From positions 124,001-188,000 of the forward strand of contig JAEUIZ010000040.1 of assembly GCA_016793805.1 (NCBI GenBank): a stretch of 64,000 bases of DNA, read 5' to 3'. A model generated the notes under the pieces. It searched no databases, was not told where the DNA came from, and saw only the letters and a list, made by a program, of their open reading frames with translations. The stretch comes from Phycisphaerae bacterium. GTDB lineage: Bacteria > Planctomycetota > Phycisphaerae > Phycisphaerales > UBA1924. Numbering within the stretch: the stretch's first letter is position 1; every line of letters begins with the position of its first letter. Position numbers and translations under genes: made by a program. Below are positions 8,757 to 17,229 of this stretch, in pieces.

Positions 8757-9983
8757 CTACCGCAGCACCATCCGGATCCGCGTGTACAACACCGGATATT
8801 CCACCCGGCATCGCAGCACACGGAACTCCTCGCCCCGCCACCCCATCCGGTCCATCGCGTAGCGCAGCAACTCCCCATACCGCGGGATCAATGGCGTCCG
8901 CGCCGCGTCGGACCCGTCGCCCAGGTACTCCGCCCCTTCCACCATCGGCAGCCGGTCCTCGTCCCGGAACTCCATCGTCCCGTCCATCGGCCACGCGAAC
9001 ACGCCCACCTCCGGCACGCGCGTGTCCCACAGCGACCGATGGATCAGGATGTCCCCGATGAACACCTCGATCGGGATGTCCACCGCCTTGAACAGCAACA
9101 CCTCCGCGCCCGCGAGCGTCCCAGGCGCCGCCTGCTCCTGCCGCCGCGACTCCCCGGTGAAATACGTCACCTCGCCCGCCGTCCCCAGCACGCTTCCCAC
9201 CAACTCGTGGCTTCGATACCCGTCGCGGCTCACGTGAGGCCGAAACTCCGGCAGCGGCTGCGAGCAAAAGTCCCGGACCAACCCCACCGCGTCCGGGCCG
9301 CTCTCCCTTGGATCCAGCGGCTCCGGTGAGTTCGGCACCTCGCCCGGGGAAGCCGTGCGCCAGTGTCGCGCCGTCGTCTGCAGCGGCACCGACGCCCGCG
9401 TCCGGTGCAGCCCCACCATCCCCTTGATGAACACCCCGTCCACCAATCCGCCCGCTCCCGCCGCCGCCGGATGCACGATCTTTGTCGCTACAAACGCACG
9501 AGCCTGCCGACCCCACAGCGACGAGTTCGCGCGAAACGCCGCTCGCTTGTGCTTCAGGCTCGAACCCACCGAATGCCCCATCCCCTCGACCTGCCCGACC
9601 ACCATCGTCTCAAACGCCGCACGACTCCCCGCCAGTCGCGCCACCGACTCCTCGAACCGCTCGAACGCCGCTCGCGCCCGCGCGATCGCCTCGGCCCCCA
9701 CCCCGTGCGTCGATGCCGCCGCGAAGAACCGCTCCATCGCTCGACGCCCGGGCAAAAGGGTCGCCAGCGCGCGCGCATCGGCGGCCGTTCCCGCGTTGAA
9801 CACGCTCCAACTCAAACTCTGATCCAGATTCAGCAGCCGCCGGAGTTCCGACGGCCGCCGCGCCGGAGGCCGAATCTGTTCGAGCACGCCCGCCAGCGCC
9901 GGCCTCAACTCGAGCAGCACCTCGTCCGCCGCTCGCAGCGAGGCGTCTATGGCGTTCGTGTTTTGATTGGATGAAGATGTCAT
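8757..9983 (-). CDS. Conserved-looking protein of unknown function
   Basis: The protein has 408 residues, no signal peptide and no membrane segment. The N terminus (residues 40-75) 'RRPSELRRLLNLDQSLSWSVFNA' resembles a small helix-turn-helix, followed by helices rich in Ala, Arg and Glu. The C-terminal half is beta-rich and contains 'VDIPIEVFIGDILIHRSLW' and 'MVEGAEYLGDGSDAARTPLIPRYGELLRYAMDRMGW'-type sequence, of which I recognise no catalytic motif. The architecture would suit a DNA-binding or regulatory protein with a ligand-type domain, but that is a guess. It is the last gene before the composition switch at about 10 kb and is divergent from the kelch/dockerin gene. Confidence 0.65.
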   Translation of the reverse strand: MTSSSNQNTNAIDASLRAADEVLLELRPALAGVLEQIRPPARRPSELRRLLNLDQSLSWSVFNAGTAADARALATLLPGRRAMERFFAAASTHGVGAEAIARARAAFERFEESVARLAGSRAAFETMVVGQVEGMGHSVGSSLKHKRAAFRANSSLWGRQARAFVATKIVHPAAAGAGGLVDGVFIKGMVGLHRTRASVPLQTTARHWRTASPGEVPNSPEPLDPRESGPDAVGLVRDFCSQPLPEFRPHVSRDGYRSHELVGSVLGTAGEVTYFTGESRRQEQAAPGTLAGAEVLLFKAVDIPIEVFIGDILIHRSLWDTRVPEVGVFAWPMDGTMEFRDEDRLPMVEGAEYLGDGSDAARTPLIPRYGELLRYAMDRMGWRGEEFRVLRCRVEYPVLYTRIRMVLR

Positions 9984-10063
9984 CGTGGGCCAGTCTGGCG
10001 ATTCAGTTCAGAATCCAGTCTACTGCGCTCGGCGTCACGCGTCGATGGAAAAGTTGAGAAATC

Positions 10064-10107
10064 TGTTGATCAACATCTTGACAGACACGCGGTGCGTTCG
10101 GTAGTCT
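10064..10107 (+). promoter_or_regulatory. Promoter with upstream palindrome for the kelch/dockerin gene
   Basis: TTGACA (10078-10083), a perfect -35 box, is followed after 18 bp by TAGTCT (10102-10107) as -10. The 12-bp perfect palindrome TGTTGATCAACA (10064-10075) ends two bases before the -35 and is a plausible regulator site. The surrounding AT-rich stretch is unusual for this genome. The leader to the ATG at 10167 is about 50 nt. Confidence 0.6.
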
Positions 10108-10166
10108 GCGGCCTTGCTGCCGCGCGTAGTCCCTCGGGCTCGGCGTGGCGCCAAAGGAGACTCCTG

Positions 10167-11369
10167 ATGTTGCACTCGGTCTGCGTCCCGTGCCGTCGTT
10201 GTTCGATCGCTCGCGTCAGCGCGGCAGCCCTTCTGCTCGCGGCGGGCAGCGCGGTGGCGCAATGCCCCGCCAACTGGTTTTTGTCCGCGCCGGGCCAGCC
10301 GACGAATCCGAACGACCCTCCATTGCGGCAGAACCATGGCACGGCGTTCGACGCGGCCAATGGCGTCCTCGTCCTGTTTGGGGGGTTCCTCTCGGGCACG
10401 GGCTTCCGCGGGGACACCTGGACGTGGGACAACGAGAGTTGGACGCTCCGCGCCAACACGGGTCCGACTCCGCGGGGGAACTTCGGCATGGCTTACGACT
10501 CGGCCCGGAGTCGCGTTGTCCTCTTCGGGGGCGCGGGCGTGTCTGGCGCGGTGTTTGGGGACACCTGGGAGTGGGACGGGGGCAGTTGGACGCAGATGAC
10601 CCCGACGGCGTCGCCGCCGGGCCGATTCAACAGCGCGATGGCGTTTGACTCGGTGCGCAACGTGATCGTGATGACCGGCGGGTTCTCGACGCTCCGGCAC
10701 AGCGACACCTGGGAATACGACGGCACGACCTGGACGGAGATGACCGGCACCACGTTTGGCGCTCGCTCATCGCACGGGATGGCGTTCGACAAGAGCCGCA
10801 ACCGCATGGTGATCTTCGGCGGGTTCAACGGCGCTCGACTGGCCGACACGCGCGAGTTGGTGCTGCCCGGCGGCTGGCAGAGCGTGGCGGTCGCTGGTCC
10901 GAGCGGGCGGCAGTACCTCGGAATGGACTACGACTCGCACCAGGACCTGGTCGTGCTGTTCGGGGGCCAGATCGGGCCGGCGGCCGCGGATCGCGAGCAG
11001 GACACCTGGGTCTACAACGGCACCGCGTGGACTCGCGTGGGCACCACTGGCCCCTCGAAGCGCGACCAGCACTCGATGTCGTACGACTCGCTGAACCGCA
11101 AGATGATCGTCTTTGGCGGGTTCCAAGGGACGGGGTTCGGCGGAACGGCGGGCGACACGTGGTCGACGGCGTGCCCCGCGGGCTGCTACGCCAACTGCGA
11201 CGGGAGCACGATCCCGCCGGTGCTCAACGTCAACGACTTCACCTGTTTCCTCAACGAGTTTGCGGCGGGCAACTCGTACGCGAACTGCGACGGGAGCACG
11301 ACCCCGCCGGTGCTGAACGTGAACGACTTTACGTGCTTCCTGAACGCGTTCGCGGCCGGTTGCACCTGA
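10167..11369 (+). CDS. Secreted kelch-repeat protein with GC-type dockerin tail
   Basis: The 400-residue product starts MLHSVCVPCRRCSIARVSAAALLLAAGSAVA, a signal peptide with cleavage near AVA|QC. Residues 55-340 hold about six kelch blades of the pattern 'AYDSARSRVVLFGG...DTWEWDG..W', predicting a beta-propeller. The C terminus carries two 30-residue tail repeats (YANCDGST, LNVNDFTCFLN, FAAG) and ends AAGCT. Kelch propellers usually bind proteins or glycans. The tail is probably the anchoring or sorting element. The ATG at 10167 has AAAGGAG seven bases upstream and decides the start against an upstream in-frame ATG. A promoter with a consensus -35 precedes it. It is a paralogue of the protein at 33913. 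Confidence 0.9.
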   Translation: MLHSVCVPCRRCSIARVSAAALLLAAGSAVAQCPANWFLSAPGQPTNPNDPPLRQNHGTAFDAANGVLVLFGGFLSGTGFRGDTWTWDNESWTLRANTGPTPRGNFGMAYDSARSRVVLFGGAGVSGAVFGDTWEWDGGSWTQMTPTASPPGRFNSAMAFDSVRNVIVMTGGFSTLRHSDTWEYDGTTWTEMTGTTFGARSSHGMAFDKSRNRMVIFGGFNGARLADTRELVLPGGWQSVAVAGPSGRQYLGMDYDSHQDLVVLFGGQIGPAAADREQDTWVYNGTAWTRVGTTGPSKRDQHSMSYDSLNRKMIVFGGFQGTGFGGTAGDTWSTACPAGCYANCDGSTIPPVLNVNDFTCFLNEFAAGNSYANCDGSTTPPVLNVNDFTCFLNAFAAGCT

Positions 11370-11400
11370 TTCTTCCTGAGCGCGGCCTGCACACGCCGTT

Positions 11401-11434
11401 GCGGCCGGGTGGTCGATCGCCACCCGGCGGCCGC
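11401..11434 (+). terminator. GC-rich hairpin after the kelch/dockerin gene
   Basis: GCGGCC-GGGTGG pairs with CCACCC-(GGC)-GGCCGC around a TCGATCG loop. No T run follows, so it may be a weak or factor-dependent terminator or just leader structure of glnS. Confidence 0.35.
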
Positions 11435-11531
11435 GCGCGCCGGTGGAGCGTCCCGCCGGGGCAGACGGACAGCGGTGCTCATACGATGCGGCCTGCCGGC
11501 GCGGCTCGCCGGCGCATGACGGAGCCCTGGC

Positions 11532-13298
11532 GTGAGCGACGAACGACCGTTGAACTTCATCGAGCAGATCGTCGAGGCCGACAACGCCAGCGGAAAGTGG
11601 GGCGTGTGGGAGCAGGGCGACGCGGGCGAGGGCGAAGCGGGACGCGCGCGGCTGGGCCGCCCGCGCGTGCACACGCGGTTCCCGCCCGAGCCCAACGGGT
11701 ACCTGCACATCGGGCACGCGAAGGCGATCTGCCTGAACTTCGGGCTGGCGGCGCGGCACGGGGGCAAGTTCAACCTTCGCTTCGACGACACGAACCCCTC
11801 GAAGGAGGAGCAGGAGTACGTCGATGCGATCAAGGAGGACGTGAGGTGGCTGGGCGCGGACTGGGAGGGCCCGCACGGGGGCGGGATGTTCTGGGCGAGC
11901 GACTACTTCGAGCGGATGTACCAGTTTGCCGAGGAACTGGTGCAGAAGGGGCTGGCGTACGTCTGCGAACTCCCGGCGGAGGAGGTGGCCAAGCGCCGCG
12001 GGTCGCCCGGGGTGCCCGCGACGAGCCCGTTCCGCGATCGGCCGATCGAGGAGAGCCTGCGGCTGCTGCGCGAGATGCGGGCGGGCAAGCACGCCAACGG
12101 AGCGATGACGCTGCGTGCCAAGATCGACCTGGCCTCGCCCAACTTCAACCTGCGCGACCCGGTGATGTACCGGATCGTGCATGAGCCGCACCACAACACC
12201 GGCGACGCATGGTGCATCTATCCGATGTACGACTGGGCGCACGGGATCGAGGACTCGATCGAGGGGATCACGCACTCGATCTGCACGCTGGAGTTCGAGA
12301 ACCATCGTCCGCTGTACGACTGGTTCCTCGACGCGATCAACCGCGACCGCGGGCCGGGCTCGAGGTGGGGCCCGCGCGTGCGGCACCCGCAGCAGATCGA
12401 GTTCTCGAAGTTCCGCCCGACGTACACGGTCTTGAGCAAGCGGAACCTGCTGAAGATGGTGCAGGACGGGGTGGTGCGCGGGTGGGACGATCCGCGGATG
12501 CCGACGCTCCGCGGGATGCGGCGTCGCGGGTACACGCCGGAGGCGATCCGCACGCTCTGCGAGGAGATCGGGGTCACGAAGGTGGAGGGGTTCATCGAGA
12601 TCGCGAAGATCGAGAACGCGATACGGGACCACCTCAACCGGGTGTCTCCGCGCCGCATGGCGGTGCTGCGCCCGCTCAAGGTCACGATCACCAACTGGCC
12701 CGAGGGCAAGGTGGACTGGGTCGAGGCCGTGAACAACCCAGAGGACGCTTCGGCGGGCACGCGGAAGGTGCCGTTCGCGGGGACGCTGTACGTCGAGCGC
12801 GACGACTTCATGGAGAACCCGCCCAAGAAGTTCTTCCGGCTCTCGCCCGGCGCCGAGGTGCGGCTGCGGTACGCGTACTTCATCCGATGCGAGGGCGTGA
12901 AGAAGGACGCGAACGGGGAGGTGGTCGAGTTGCTCTGCACGCACGACCCGGCGACCCGAGGCGGGGACGCGCCCGACGGACGCAAGGTCAAGGCGACGTT
13001 GCACTGGGTCTCGGCGGCCCATGCCGTTCCGATCGAGGCGAGGCTCTTTGACCGCCTCTTCAATGCCGAGGAGCCCGGCAAGCGGACCGGGCACTACATG
13101 GACGACCTGAATCCCTCGTCGCTGGAGGTCGTGAGGGCGCAGGGCGAGCCGTCGCTCGCGGACGCGGCGGTCGGGGACCGGTTCCAGTTCGAGCGGATGG
13201 GGTACTTCTGCGTGGATCGAGACACGCGGCCCGGGGCGCTTGTCGTGAACCGGACGGTGACGCTGAAGGACTCGTGGGCGAAGGCGGCGCAGGGCTGA
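11532..13298 (+). CDS. glnS: Glutamine--tRNA ligase
   Basis: The 588-residue class I synthetase has '[15 protein letters not shown]' with the HIGH motif near residue 58. It also has the GlnRS/GluRS-typical FDDTNPSKE, '[13 protein letters not shown]'-like sequence (here [13 protein letters not shown]), a KMSKS-equivalent 'VLSKRNL' near residue 300, and the GlnRS C-terminal beta-barrel anticodon-binding domains. It charges tRNA-Gln directly, so the organism need not depend on the Glu-tRNA(Gln) amidotransferase route. The start is GTG with GGAG about seven bases upstream. An acidic/Gly insert '[11 protein letters not shown]' after residue 24 is not typical. Gene and kelch gene are 162 bp apart. 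Confidence 0.96.
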   Translation: MSDERPLNFIEQIVEADNASGKWGVWEQGDAGEGEAGRARLGRPRVHTRFPPEPNGYLHIGHAKAICLNFGLAARHGGKFNLRFDDTNPSKEEQEYVDAIKEDVRWLGADWEGPHGGGMFWASDYFERMYQFAEELVQKGLAYVCELPAEEVAKRRGSPGVPATSPFRDRPIEESLRLLREMRAGKHANGAMTLRAKIDLASPNFNLRDPVMYRIVHEPHHNTGDAWCIYPMYDWAHGIEDSIEGITHSICTLEFENHRPLYDWFLDAINRDRGPGSRWGPRVRHPQQIEFSKFRPTYTVLSKRNLLKMVQDGVVRGWDDPRMPTLRGMRRRGYTPEAIRTLCEEIGVTKVEGFIEIAKIENAIRDHLNRVSPRRMAVLRPLKVTITNWPEGKVDWVEAVNNPEDASAGTRKVPFAGTLYVERDDFMENPPKKFFRLSPGAEVRLRYAYFIRCEGVKKDANGEVVELLCTHDPATRGGDAPDGRKVKATLHWVSAAHAVPIEARLFDRLFNAEEPGKRTGHYMDDLNPSSLEVVRAQGEPSLADAAVGDRFQFERMGYFCVDRDTRPGALVVNRTVTLKDSWAKAAQG

Positions 13299-13410
13299 TC
13301 GACCCGGCGGCGGGTCGTCGTGTGTCGCGGAGCCCGGTCGGAGGGCCGATCGCGCGAGGTGCAAGCGGGAGATGGTCGCGTGCGAACGAGATTGAAAGCG
13401 CAAAAAGCAA

Positions 13411-13434
13411 CGGACCCCGGCTTCCCGGGGTCCG
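13411..13434 (-). terminator. Terminator of the RRM protein gene
   Basis: CGGACCCCGG and CCGGGGTCCG form a perfect 10-bp stem with a CTTC loop. Read on the minus strand the stem is followed by TTGCTTTTTGCGC, giving the T run expected of an intrinsic terminator. On the plus strand no T run follows, so it may serve glnS only weakly. Confidence 0.8.
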
Positions 13435-13458
13435 AAGGGTTGCAAGGGGGATCGTGGC

Positions 13459-13806
13459 TTACCAGCGGCGACCGCCGCCGCCGCCGTACCCACCACCACC
13501 ACCGCCGCCACCGAAGCCGCCTCGGCCACGGCCGCCCCCACCGCCGCCGCTCCGCTCCTCGCGTGGCCGAGCCTCGTTGACGACGAGTTGGCGTCCGCCG
13601 AGGTTGTACCCGTTCAGAGCGCCGATGGCCGCGTTGCCGGCGGAGGCGTCGTCCATCTCGACGAAGCCGAAGCCGCGCGAGCGTCCGGTCTCGCGATCGA
13701 CCATGATCTGGGCCGAGGAGACCGAGCCGTGGGCCTCGAACAGCGACCGCAACTCCTGGTCATTGGAGCTGAACGGCAGGTTACCAACGTAGATCCGCAT
13801 CGTCAT
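13459..13806 (-). CDS. Small RNA-binding protein (RRM) with Gly-rich tail
   Basis: The ~115-residue protein has one RNA recognition motif. RNP2 is 'IYVGNL' at the N terminus and RNP1 is 'RGFGFVEM' near residue 45. A tail of almost only Gly, Arg and Tyr follows, ending GGGGGRRW. Bacterial proteins of this type bind single-stranded RNA and in cyanobacteria are often cold-induced; the role here is inferred. The start is ATG at 13806 (MTMRIYV). The second ATG at 13800 is equally possible. The frame extends further upstream without homology. A leader of about 160 nt separates it from the next gene, and a strong terminator follows. Confidence 0.88.
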   Translation of the reverse strand: MTMRIYVGNLPFSSNDQELRSLFEAHGSVSSAQIMVDRETGRSRGFGFVEMDDASAGNAAIGALNGYNLGGRQLVVNEARPREERSGGGGGGRGRGGFGGGGGGGGYGGGGGRRW

Positions 13807-13968
13807 GCTGACACCCAACTTCTTCGCCCGAGACTTCCACTTGAACCGACACCAGCACTCTCGGGCGCGCACCGCTGGGATCACTTCCGCTCCGGGACGC
13901 TTCCCGGAGACAGCCAATCCGAGACTCTAGGCGGGCAGGGCAAGCAAGCCAAGCGCGCGATCGGGGCG

Positions 13969-14676
13969 TCAGGAACTCCCGCCCCGCATCCGCTCGACGC
14001 CCTCGGGGTACGGGTAACTCGGGAAGACCCCGACGTGGGCGAAACGCCACGCCACGGGGGAGGGGTAGACATCCCCGCGAAAGCCGGCGTCGAACATCGT
14101 GCGCAGGACGGCCTCGAAACTCGGCTCAGCGCCGTCGGGCCCGACAAGGCGGTTGGCCCTGGCGTTGAGGAAACTCACGGTGGCCACGGGAAGCCGCTCG
14201 CGCCGGTCCTGGAGCATCTTGGCCGCGGTCTTGAATCCGCGTGAGAGGTCCGCGAGCGTGAAGTGGTCGCGGCCGTGCGGGCGGAGCAGCCCGAGGATGA
14301 GCAGGCTGTCGAGGTCGTACTTGAGGACATAGGGCTCGCGGTCGTGGGCGGCGTGGATGGCCACGGACTCCTGGAACAACTTGGCGAACGAGGTCACGCC
14401 CTTGGCGGACCACTGGCTGGTGTGCACGAGTTCGACGAGTTGGGCGATGATCCCGTGGCTGTTGTCCACGTCGTTGACGCCACAGATGACGGCGCGATAG
14501 CGGCCGTCGAGCAGGTCGCGGAGCAGGTCCTGGCCCCACATGACACGGAGGCGCTCCGCGGGCCTGGGTTTCCCGCCCGCGCCGGGCAGCAGCGAGACCC
14601 GTTCTGGGAAGACCTCGGAACGGAGGAGGTCGTCGGCGTCGCCGTCGTACAGGCGGATGGAGGGTGAGGGGGGCAT
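13969..14676 (-). CDS. Protein of unknown function
   Basis: The 235-residue product has no signal peptide or membrane span. Features include 'RLYDGDADDLLRSEVFPERVSLLPGAG' at the N terminus (landmark YDGDADD), 'RYRAVICGVNDVDNSHGIIAQLVELV' in the middle (landmark GVNDVDNSHG) and a C-terminal 'VYPSPVAWRFAHVGVFPSYPYPEG'. I do not recognise a family. The ordered motifs and a clear ribosome-binding site (AAGGAG six bases before the ATG) support a real gene. Its neighbours are an RRM protein and a dockerin-tailed protein on the same strand. Confidence 0.7.
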   Translation of the reverse strand: MPPSPSIRLYDGDADDLLRSEVFPERVSLLPGAGGKPRPAERLRVMWGQDLLRDLLDGRYRAVICGVNDVDNSHGIIAQLVELVHTSQWSAKGVTSFAKLFQESVAIHAAHDREPYVLKYDLDSLLILGLLRPHGRDHFTLADLSRGFKTAAKMLQDRRERLPVATVSFLNARANRLVGPDGAEPSFEAVLRTMFDAGFRGDVYPSPVAWRFAHVGVFPSYPYPEGVERMRGGSS

Positions 14677-14762
14677 GGTCGGCTCCTTGAGCGCGATCGT
14701 ACCGCGCGGGCGGCGTCGCCGCGCCGCCTGAGGAAGCGACGATGCTCGATGTCGGACGCGGC

Positions 14763-17075
14763 CTACGGGCAGCCGACCGCGTAGGCGTTGATGAAGCAGG
14801 TGAAGTCGTTGATGTTGAGCACCGGCGGCGTGCTGCTCCCGTCGCAGTTGGCCCCGGGGTCGCCCGCGGCAAACTTGTTGAGGAAGCAGGTGAAGTCATT
14901 CACATTCAGGACCGGGGCTGACGTGCTCCCGTCGCAGTTGGCGTAGCAGGGCACGGCACAGGTTGGGGCCCAGACGGTCACGCCGTCGATACCGCCTTCC
15001 GTGGTGGAGGTGTCCGTGTCCGAGACCGTGAACCGCACGCGGACGGCGGACGAGGGCGTCACATAGTCGGCGACGCGGAATGAGGTGCGCTCCCACCCGC
15101 CCGAGACGGGGCCGATGGCGGACACGAGCACCCAGTTGGTGCCGTCGCCGGTGACCTCGGTCCGCATCGTGTCGGTGGTGCCGACGGAACTGAAGAACCA
15201 CCGGCGATAGGTGATCCTCGCCTCGGGCTGGCCGGCGAGGTTGAAGACTGGGGAGGTGAGAATGGTCGAGCCGTTGTCCACGTCGGCGTTGAGGGTGTTG
15301 CCGGTGACGTAGCACATGCCGGAGCCATCGCCATCGCCCACGACCGCGCCGGGACCGCCGTTGTAGAGCGGGGTGACGCGCGTCCACGCGCCGGCGGTGG
15401 CGGTGGTCGTGACCGTCCAGCCCTGGTTGGTCTGGAAGTTGTCGGAAAACACGGTGGTGGAGCCGGATTGGGAGTCAGCGGTGATCACGCCCGCGGCGGG
15501 TGCGCCGACGGGCCAGGTGAAGGGGCCGTTGTCGGGCGGGGAAGCGTTGGAGAAGGCCTGGACGTAGTAGTTGACGCGAGCGCCGCAGGGCGTGGCGGGG
15601 AGGTTCCCGGTGTAGACCCCGCCGCCGGAAGCAGTCATCGGGTACGAGACGTAACTCCCGCCGTTGACGCTGACCATGAGTTCGACGGATTGGGTGGTGG
15701 CGTCGCGCTCGGTGACGGTGACGCTGACGGGCGTGGGCTGGGCGGGGGTGAGGGTCTCGGGGAGCGAGCCGACGGGCGCGAGTTCGAGGAGGGCGAGTTT
15801 GACGACGAAGAGGCCGTTCTCGATGTCGCTGACGAGCACGGTCCCGCTGTCGAAGTAGGGATAGTTGCCCCAGGCGCCGTTGTAGCCGGTGCCGTCGTCC
15901 TGCGGGCGGGTGTCGATGAAGGCGACCTCGACGGGCTTGAGGGCGTTGGAGACGTCCCAGATCCGGAGGCCGGTGGTGTAGTTGGACTGGAAGAGGTACC
16001 GGCCCTTGGTGTACTCGTTGTGGTCGACTGCGGGCAGCCCGTTGGTGAAGGTGGAGACGAGGCGGGGCGTGGACAGGTCGCTGACGTCAAAGATGCGGGT
16101 GAGCATGCGCGGGACGTTCTGGTTCGGGCCGTCGATCTCGTCGTTGACGTAGAGGTACTTGCGGTCGATTGAGAGCCATCCCTGGTGGCAGTAGTTCTGG
16201 CCGGGATAGGTGACGCTGGCGAGCGTCGAGAGCGAGGCCTTGTTGGTGACATCGACGATGGACATGCGGGCGCCGCTGCTGTTGCCGCGGAAGAGGAAGG
16301 CGATCTCCCGCCCGGCGTAGGTTCCGGCGGTGTAGGAGACGATGAGCGCCTCGTGGACGTAGGAGGTGGTCCAGTTGGTGCCGGTGAAGGTGGGGAAGGT
16401 GGGATCGGCGGCGAGCGAGATGGGCTTGAACCCGCCGCTAGCGATGTTCCCTCCGCACGCGTAGAGGAACCCGGACTGGGTGTTCTCGAGGAGCGTGTGG
16501 GTGGTGGTGTGCCCGCCCTGGCTGTAGTTGCGGACGAGGGTGGCGACGCCGTTGTCGATCTGGGAGAGGTCGATGACCTGGATGCCCACGCCGGACGAAT
16601 CGCTGACCGCATAGGCATACTGCCCGATGACGGTGATGTCCCGCCAGAGGACGTTCACGCCTCCCGGGATGACGGAGACGATGACGGGGTTGGAGGGATC
16701 CGTGACCTCCACGATGCCGTTGCCCCACGAGAGGCCCATGAGCGCGTACTCGCGGCCCGAGGGCGAGGTGTAGCCCCAGCAGTCGGCGCCGTTGTCACCC
16801 GCGCTGAAGCCGGCGAAGTTGTTGAGCGGGATCCAACTCTTGAGTTGCACGTTCTTGCTGGGGAAGGTCGAGTCACCCGGAGCGGGCACGCGCGGAGCGG
16901 CCTCGTTGATCTTCCACGCATCGGGGAAGCGCATCACCGGGCCCTGGAACGCGGGCTGCTTGGAGAGCAGTTTCTTGTCGTCGTCGTCGGCGAGTGCCGG
17001 ACGCACCGAGCCGCAGACAGACGCGATTACCGTCGCCGCCAACACAATCTCCGCCGCGCTCCGCCGAGTCGCCAT
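14763..17075 (-). CDS. Secreted choice-of-anchor-B family protein with GC-type dockerin tail
   Basis: The protein (770 aa) begins MATRRSAAEIVLAATVIASVCGSVRPALA, a signal peptide. Residues 60-420 match the choice-of-anchor-B type beta-propeller, with landmarks 'NGADCWGYTSPSGREYALMG', 'NGIVEVTDPSNPV', 'CHQGWLSIDRKYLYVNDE' and 'DHNEYTKGRYLFQSNY'. A 'VTVTERDATTQSVELMVSVNGG' Ig-like stretch and a jelly-roll-like domain (600-700) follow. The C terminus has two tail repeats ending 'YAVGCP'. LVIVD/LVSI-type repeats in such proteins suggest surface binding, but no activity is assigned. The ATG lies close behind GGAGTTCTTCC. Upstream repeats are listed separately. Confidence 0.88.
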   Translation of the reverse strand: MATRRSAAEIVLAATVIASVCGSVRPALADDDDKKLLSKQPAFQGPVMRFPDAWKINEAAPRVPAPGDSTFPSKNVQLKSWIPLNNFAGFSAGDNGADCWGYTSPSGREYALMGLSWGNGIVEVTDPSNPVIVSVIPGGVNVLWRDITVIGQYAYAVSDSSGVGIQVIDLSQIDNGVATLVRNYSQGGHTTTHTLLENTQSGFLYACGGNIASGGFKPISLAADPTFPTFTGTNWTTSYVHEALIVSYTAGTYAGREIAFLFRGNSSGARMSIVDVTNKASLSTLASVTYPGQNYCHQGWLSIDRKYLYVNDEIDGPNQNVPRMLTRIFDVSDLSTPRLVSTFTNGLPAVDHNEYTKGRYLFQSNYTTGLRIWDVSNALKPVEVAFIDTRPQDDGTGYNGAWGNYPYFDSGTVLVSDIENGLFVVKLALLELAPVGSLPETLTPAQPTPVSVTVTERDATTQSVELMVSVNGGSYVSYPMTASGGGVYTGNLPATPCGARVNYYVQAFSNASPPDNGPFTWPVGAPAAGVITADSQSGSTTVFSDNFQTNQGWTVTTTATAGAWTRVTPLYNGGPGAVVGDGDGSGMCYVTGNTLNADVDNGSTILTSPVFNLAGQPEARITYRRWFFSSVGTTDTMRTEVTGDGTNWVLVSAIGPVSGGWERTSFRVADYVTPSSAVRVRFTVSDTDTSTTEGGIDGVTVWAPTCAVPCYANCDGSTSAPVLNVNDFTCFLNKFAAGDPGANCDGSSTPPVLNINDFTCFINAYAVGCP

Positions 17076-17114
17076 GGAAGAACTCCTGACCGTCGAGTGA
17101 ATATCAGACCTGAT

Positions 17115-17152
17115 CCGCCTGAATCAGCATACCACAAGTTGTGCCGCCTGAA
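17115..17152 (-). promoter_or_regulatory. Repeat-flanked promoter region of the choice-of-anchor-B gene
   Basis: Two identical 9-bp direct repeats (CCGCCTGAA on the + strand, 17115-17123 and 17144-17152) flank the perfect inverted repeat CACAA-G-TTGTG (17133-17143). On the minus strand the -10-like TATGCT lies between them, with no clear -35. The layout looks like an operator over a promoter. Confidence 0.45.
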
Positions 17153-17229
17153 CAGTCGCGCTGTCGCGGGGACATGCGGCACCGTTGAATCGATCACGTT
17201 CGCGGGCCATACGGACTCGGTTGCATACC

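Noticed and set aside
13459-13560. Gly-rich codon repeat as a microsatellite or separate element
   Set aside because: It encodes the expected Gly-rich tail of the RRM protein and ends at a normal stop and terminator.
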